From Planomicrobium stackebrandtii (lineage in GTDB: Bacteria; Bacillota; Bacilli; Bacillales_A; Planococcaceae): DNA of 64,000 bases. The stretch spans positions 1-64,000 of the forward strand of contig NZ_JAUSWB010000001.1 of NCBI RefSeq assembly GCF_030814955.1. Reading direction: 5' to 3'. A model generated the notes under the pieces. It searched no databases. It was not told where the DNA came from and saw nothing but the letters and a program-made list of their open reading frames with translations. Position 1 is the stretch's first letter, and each line of letters opens with the position of its first letter. A program made the position numbers and the translations under genes. Positions 60,857 through 64,000 of the stretch are shown here, one piece after another.

Positions 60857-61597
60857 TTAACTATGGGGATTTAGCCAGTCTCTTAAAGTACGATTAAAAA
60901 GCTGTGCATTTTGGACAGGCCAGGCATGTTGAGCTTTAGGGATTAATCTTCCAACTGCGCTTGGTAGGAACTGCGGAGCTGTTTCAACAGATTCGAGAAT
61001 GCCGCGAGATTCTTGATCGCCAGCGACTATTAGACAGGGACAGTCAATGTTAGCATACGACTCATCAAGACGAAATTGCATGATTTCCTGCCAAATCGTT
61101 TCATAAGTTTCCCGAGTCAGAAGCTGGTAGTTCGTTATAAAAACCGGTATTTTGTCTTGAGGCAAATGGTAATGTTCACGTGCTAACTTTTTGAGATATC
61201 GTTCATCTTGTATTCCTCGCTGAACTATACGGGATTGCACTTTTAACAAAAATTGAAATCGCATGGGTTTTACGGTAATGCCGCTTATGAACGCACTAAT
61301 AATTTTTTCAGGGTATCGTTTAGCTAATTCTAAAGCAACGTGCCCACCCAACGAAATTCCCACAACATGAACCGATCGATTTCCGATCACCTGATGTGCA
61401 ATCAAATCGGTCGCATCCGCTAAACCAGTCCATGGAGTTGATCTGCTTTTTCCGTGTCCAGGCAAATCCACCAGAACAAGTTGATAATCCGAAAAGGCTG
61501 GTTCCTGCTGCCACCACATCCAACTACTCGCACCAATTCCATGAATAAAGAGGATGGATTGATTTCCTTTAGATTCAGTTTCTACAAAATTAAGCAT
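60857..61597 (-). CDS. alpha/beta-fold hydrolase
   Basis: A 246-residue alpha/beta hydrolase of the MhpC/BioH-like group. It has the oxyanion loop SILFIHGIGASSWMW, the nucleophile elbow VVGISLGGHVALELA (G-I-S-L-G), the acid in LIVAGDQESRG, and a final PKAQHAWPVQ catalytic His. The lid domain is short. It is not closely related to the hydrolase at 59161. ATG 61597 is followed by typical MLNFVETESKG. The substrate is unknown. Confidence 0.88.
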   Translation of the reverse strand: MLNFVETESKGNQSILFIHGIGASSWMWWQQEPAFSDYQLVLVDLPGHGKSRSTPWTGLADATDLIAHQVIGNRSVHVVGISLGGHVALELAKRYPEKIISAFISGITVKPMRFQFLLKVQSRIVQRGIQDERYLKKLAREHYHLPQDKIPVFITNYQLLTRETYETIWQEIMQFRLDESYANIDCPCLIVAGDQESRGILESVETAPQFLPSAVGRLIPKAQHAWPVQNAQLFNRTLRDWLNPHS

Positions 61598-61789
61598 ATT
61601 TCCAATCCCCCTATACTATGATTAAAGGATATCCCGTGAAAGGCAATTCTATCTGAAGGGAAAACTGTTGAAATATTCGCCTCTATTTTATCATATATAT
61701 AAGTAGAACTTTTTATTTAAGCACTCTTGATAGCTGTATTCTTAGCCGGATTGCGCTTAATACAATCACCAATTGAGATGAGGCACACA

Positions 61790-62152
61790 ATGACAAATGG
61801 AATCGATTTTTATATTGCTAATACAAGTAAAGAAGCAGCTATTTCTGAAAAACACGTGAAGTTTGATGAAGACCTTTACCACTATTTATTGACCCGGGAA
61901 GGTTATCCAGCGAAAAGATATAGTCTCTTAATAAACCTGGATCAATATAATGATCGATTCTTTTCACCTAACGAAATAAGTGAGTTAATTCTTATTTGTG
62001 AAAGGCTTTTAAATGAATATAGCTTGAAAACAAAGAAACGATGGAAAACAGATAACTTCACGTGGAGAATAAATATACTCGCTGAAAATCTTAAAACGCT
62101 TTGCTTATTCGCATTAGAGGAAAATAAAAAAGTATTTGCTGCAGGAGATTGA
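61790..62152 (+). CDS. hypothetical protein
   Basis: A 120-residue soluble protein beginning MTNGIDFYIANTSKEAA and containing YHYLLTREGYPAKRYSLLINLDQYNDRFFSPNEISELI, so mixed alpha/beta with many aromatic residues. I do not recognise a family; the size and sequence would fit a small immunity- or effector-type protein, but no partner is adjacent. ATG 61790 follows GATGAGG and is preferred over the upstream frame that starts at 61727. Confidence 0.6.
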   Translation: MTNGIDFYIANTSKEAAISEKHVKFDEDLYHYLLTREGYPAKRYSLLINLDQYNDRFFSPNEISELILICERLLNEYSLKTKKRWKTDNFTWRINILAENLKTLCLFALEENKKVFAAGD

Positions 62153-62346
62153 ACTCAGGGAGTAAACTTTTCACCTCATGGAGAGTGAAACTTACTGAAT
62201 TTCAAATTTGTAGGTACTCGAACTTTTCAAAAGTATTCTCGCTGCCCTGACTTTCCAACAGTTGCCCACAACTTTGATAGCAAAATTGATTTAAGGTAAC
62301 TAATAAATTTAGTGCACGTCTAAATTTGTGCTGGGAGGGGAAAGTA

Positions 62347-62838
62347 TTGAAGTCTAAAACTTTGTATTTAAGCAGTATTATTACTTTGTTGTTGGCTGGT
62401 TGTGTTCAAGAGAATCAAGTGATCGGAAATGATAATAGTAATTCTATAGAAAATACTGACTATGTATCACAAAAACCACCGCATCTGAAAGTTAGAATAA
62501 ATGAAGAGGACTATTCTGCCGGTTTAAGTGGTTATGAGTGGAACTACTTTGATCAAGAGGAAAATATGATGGCTACTGTTCAAACAGAATCGATCTCACC
62601 TTTTGATTTAGTCGGTAATCGGGAGGCACCTGCGGTAAATTCAGAAACATCCATTCAGTTTAGATTTGAAGAAGAACCGCTTTTTTATCAAGTTAATATT
62701 TGGGATGCTAAGAATACTAGAGAAGCTTCTTCAAACGTAGTTGCACTAGAGGGGCAAAGCGGAAGAACAATTTATGAAGTGGCAGCAACTTGGGAACAAG
62801 GAACTGGCCATTATTTTTTCCCGCTAACTGTAGAATAA
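62347..62838 (+). CDS. hypothetical lipoprotein
   Basis: A 163-residue exported protein with a signal peptide and lipobox LLAGC (C19 counting from the TTG start). After the anchor comes an Asn/Ser-rich linker, then an all-beta-looking domain (HLKVRINEEDYSAGLSGYEWNYFD to AATWEQGTGHYFFPLTVE). The pattern of Trp and Tyr in the domain resembles small Ig-like lipoproteins of Bacillales. The start is TTG 62347 after GGGAGGGG. Confidence 0.75.
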   Translation: MKSKTLYLSSIITLLLAGCVQENQVIGNDNSNSIENTDYVSQKPPHLKVRINEEDYSAGLSGYEWNYFDQEENMMATVQTESISPFDLVGNREAPAVNSETSIQFRFEEEPLFYQVNIWDAKNTREASSNVVALEGQSGRTIYEVAATWEQGTGHYFFPLTVE

Positions 62839-62861
62839 TACATCTCTTTTATACGCAAATC

Positions 62862-63212
62862 CTATCCATATAAAAGCAGTTCTTTTTCAAGCATGAAAAT
62901 TTCGTTCCATTTGATCAACTCGTTTTCTTCGTTGTCCTCATCCAATAGTTGATAGGCATCTATCAAAATTCTTTTTTTCACTAAGAATGCAGAAGGTATG
63001 CTCCGGGGTTTTTCTCGATACATCGTAAAGTGGACAGCAAAATTCCGCCTGGCTTCTTCTAATGAGTAATCGCCATTTGGACCTCCATCCATTGTTTCAG
63101 GAGTCTGCTCACTGTAACCCGAATCCTGCCAATCGCACAATATGCAGATTTCATCGTAAGATCTTCTATTTAAAGTAGGATAGCCGCAGCACGGACATTT
63201 TTCTCTATTCAT
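62862..63212 (-). CDS. CPCC family cysteine-rich protein
   Basis: A 116-residue protein of the CPCC family. The name-giving motif KCPCCGYPTLNRRSYDEICILCDWQDSGY (Cys6, Cys8, Cys9, then C-x-x-C) probably binds zinc. The second half, GPNGDYSLEEARRNFAVHFTMY, is the usual family signature. Its function is unknown; relatives are often found near toxin-immunity loci. ATG 63212 follows AAAGGAG on the minus strand. Confidence 0.85.
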   Translation of the reverse strand: MNREKCPCCGYPTLNRRSYDEICILCDWQDSGYSEQTPETMDGGPNGDYSLEEARRNFAVHFTMYREKPRSIPSAFLVKKRILIDAYQLLDEDNEENELIKWNEIFMLEKELLLYG

Positions 63213-63552
63213 TTATAAGCTCCTTTGCAGATAAAAGTATTTTAATTGTATTTATAAAAAAGTAAAAAATGGACTCTGTCTTAGTCGCACTCACAAGCTT
63301 TTATAATAACAAAAGGGGAGTATCAGATTCCAAAACTATTGGCTATTTTGTCCTTTTCGTTGGATGAAGTAAACTTATGTTTGATTATGCAGTGATCATT
63401 TAATACTTTGCTACGATTATTAAGGTCCGTATATTCTTCTGTTTGTCTCACTTTACTTTTTGCTGAGTAGTTGTAAAAAGGCATCATCCAGACTGGTACT
63501 TATCAGCTTGCTAATTTTTGAAAAAATAGAACAAGTAAAGGAGGAAAACTCA
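63213..63552. other. 340-base gap with no recognised feature
   Basis: AT-rich intergenic DNA. It contains the leader for the small membrane peptide gene at 63553; an upstream reading from 63460 lacks a ribosome binding site. Confidence 0.3.
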
Positions 63553-63666
63553 TTGGTCGAAGAGTCTTACATTAATTGGGTAGATGTATTGGCAACATAC
63601 CTGATATTTGGTGCTATTATCATTTTTGTAATTTTGTTAATTAGATGGATTGTTAAACGAAAATAA
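63553..63666 (+). CDS. 37-residue membrane peptide
   Basis: A short gene starting at TTG 63553, eight bases after AAAGGAGG. It encodes a short polar head (MVEESYINWVDV), one membrane helix (ATYLIFGAIIIFVILLI) and a basic RWIVKRK tail. The layout is that of small single-pass regulators of membrane enzymes, but nothing identifies a partner. A longer frame from 63460 exists, without ribosome binding site. Confidence 0.5.
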   Translation: MVEESYINWVDVLATYLIFGAIIIFVILLIRWIVKRK

Positions 63667-63835
63667 TTGACTTTATAAACAGCGACTAAATAACTTGGCA
63701 ATAAACTGAAGTTATCGATGAGTCTAAGGCATTTTATCACCCTATATCGAGACATGTGCGCAGAGCATAAAATTCGATAGAAGAAAGCAAAAAACTAGTT
63801 AGTTATCAGTCAGTGTTAGTTAGGAGGAACTGCCA

Positions 63836-63919
63836 ATGAAAAGAAAAGCTAAGTACATTTTAATTTTTATATCTGGATTGGTTGTATATTTCGGATTCTC
63901 GATTCTTCTGGCGATTTAA
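63836..63919 (+). CDS. 27-residue membrane peptide, possibly truncated by a frameshift
   Basis: ATG 63836 has a strong AGGAGGA site and encodes MKRKAKYILIFISGLVVYFG and a few more residues before TAA: a basic head plus one membrane helix. In another frame the DNA continues with SSGDLTGLADKFEPDAKSEK and a stop at 63972, so the original gene may have been about 45 residues and was cut by a one-base change. The family is not recognised. Confidence 0.4.
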   Translation: MKRKAKYILIFISGLVVYFGFSILLAI

Positions 63920-63964
63920 CTGGACTAGCTGATAAATTTGAGCCTGATGCAAAATCAGAAAAGT

Positions 63965-63993
63965 CCGGTTAGCTCGGTAGGCAAGTTAACCGG
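63965..63993 (+). terminator. hairpin at the window edge
   Basis: CCGGTTA (63965-63971)/TAACCGG (63987-63993). The sequence ends too soon to see a T-run. Confidence 0.4.
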
Positions 63994-64000
63994 GCATTGT

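Noticed and set aside
1..64000. CRISPR arrays, rRNA and tRNA genes
   Set aside because: No regularly spaced direct repeats, no rRNA-like sequence and no cloverleaf-like sequence were noticed by eye; a covariance search would be decisive.

Overview
This window looks like chromosomal DNA from a low-to-moderate GC Gram-positive of the Bacillales, most likely a Planococcaceae member (Planococcus/Planomicrobium-like). That placement is inference from strong GGAGG ribosome binding sites, TTG/GTG starts, lipobox lipoproteins, a Staphylococcus/Bacillus-type nar-nre nitrate respiration locus and a Bacillus-type fold of most genes. No rRNA, tRNA or CRISPR array was seen, and no spore gene.

Layout. 0.1-5.2 kb: small enzymes and regulators (isochorismatase-like hydrolase with a divergent Lrp/AsnC regulator, HxlR regulator, metallo-beta-lactamase-fold lipoprotein, GNAT, luciferase-like oxidoreductase). 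5.4-10.5 kb: a decaying accessory stretch with a chimeric S66 peptidase pseudogene, an aspartase remnant and a frameshifted XerS-like recombinase. 10.9-16 kb: two-component system plus ABC transporter of the envelope-stress type. 16-25.2 kb: accessory genes (SMI1/KNR4 protein, secreted endonuclease I, AlkD-like repair protein, lipoprotein, PPOX protein) with an IS3-family remnant. 25.5-33.7 kb: YiaA/B protein, MurE paralogue, Rph/PEP-synthase-like phosphotransferase, cardiolipin synthase remnant, potassium channel, XRE regulator, signal-peptidase-like protein. 33.8-39.5 kb: metal chaperone, P-type ATPase, butanediol dehydrogenase, cupin, flavodoxin operon. 39.8-58.3 kb: a nitrate respiration island (SEC-C protein, hemerythrin, narGHJI, nreABC, second hemerythrin, NarK/NarT-type transporter with a C-terminal PAS domain, moaB, moeA, moaE, moaD, moaA, Crp/Fnr regulator). 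58.6-64 kb: VOC protein, hydrolases, small membrane proteins, lipoprotein, CPCC protein.

How it works together. The respiratory island would encode nitrate uptake, membrane nitrate reductase, molybdopterin synthesis and an oxygen/nitrate sensing NreABC system. I find paired palindromes of the type AGGG-N4-CCCT with the same geometry upstream of narG and of the transporter gene, which are candidate NreC sites. Separately, four promoters between 34 and 39.7 kb (chaperone, P-type ATPase, cupin, flavodoxin operon) carry TTGAT-N4-ATCAA boxes centred at the same 29.5 bases from a -10-position hexamer. The FNR-type regulator at the end of the island has the matching E-x-x-S-R recognition helix. These look like a compact low-oxygen regulon.

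The most unusual non-coding signal is a family of structured intergenic repeats, at least six copies between 7.0 and 20.4 kb, all in the same orientation. Most have a conserved 5' box, a purine-rich/pyrimidine-rich hairpin of variable sequence, and a conserved 3' box.
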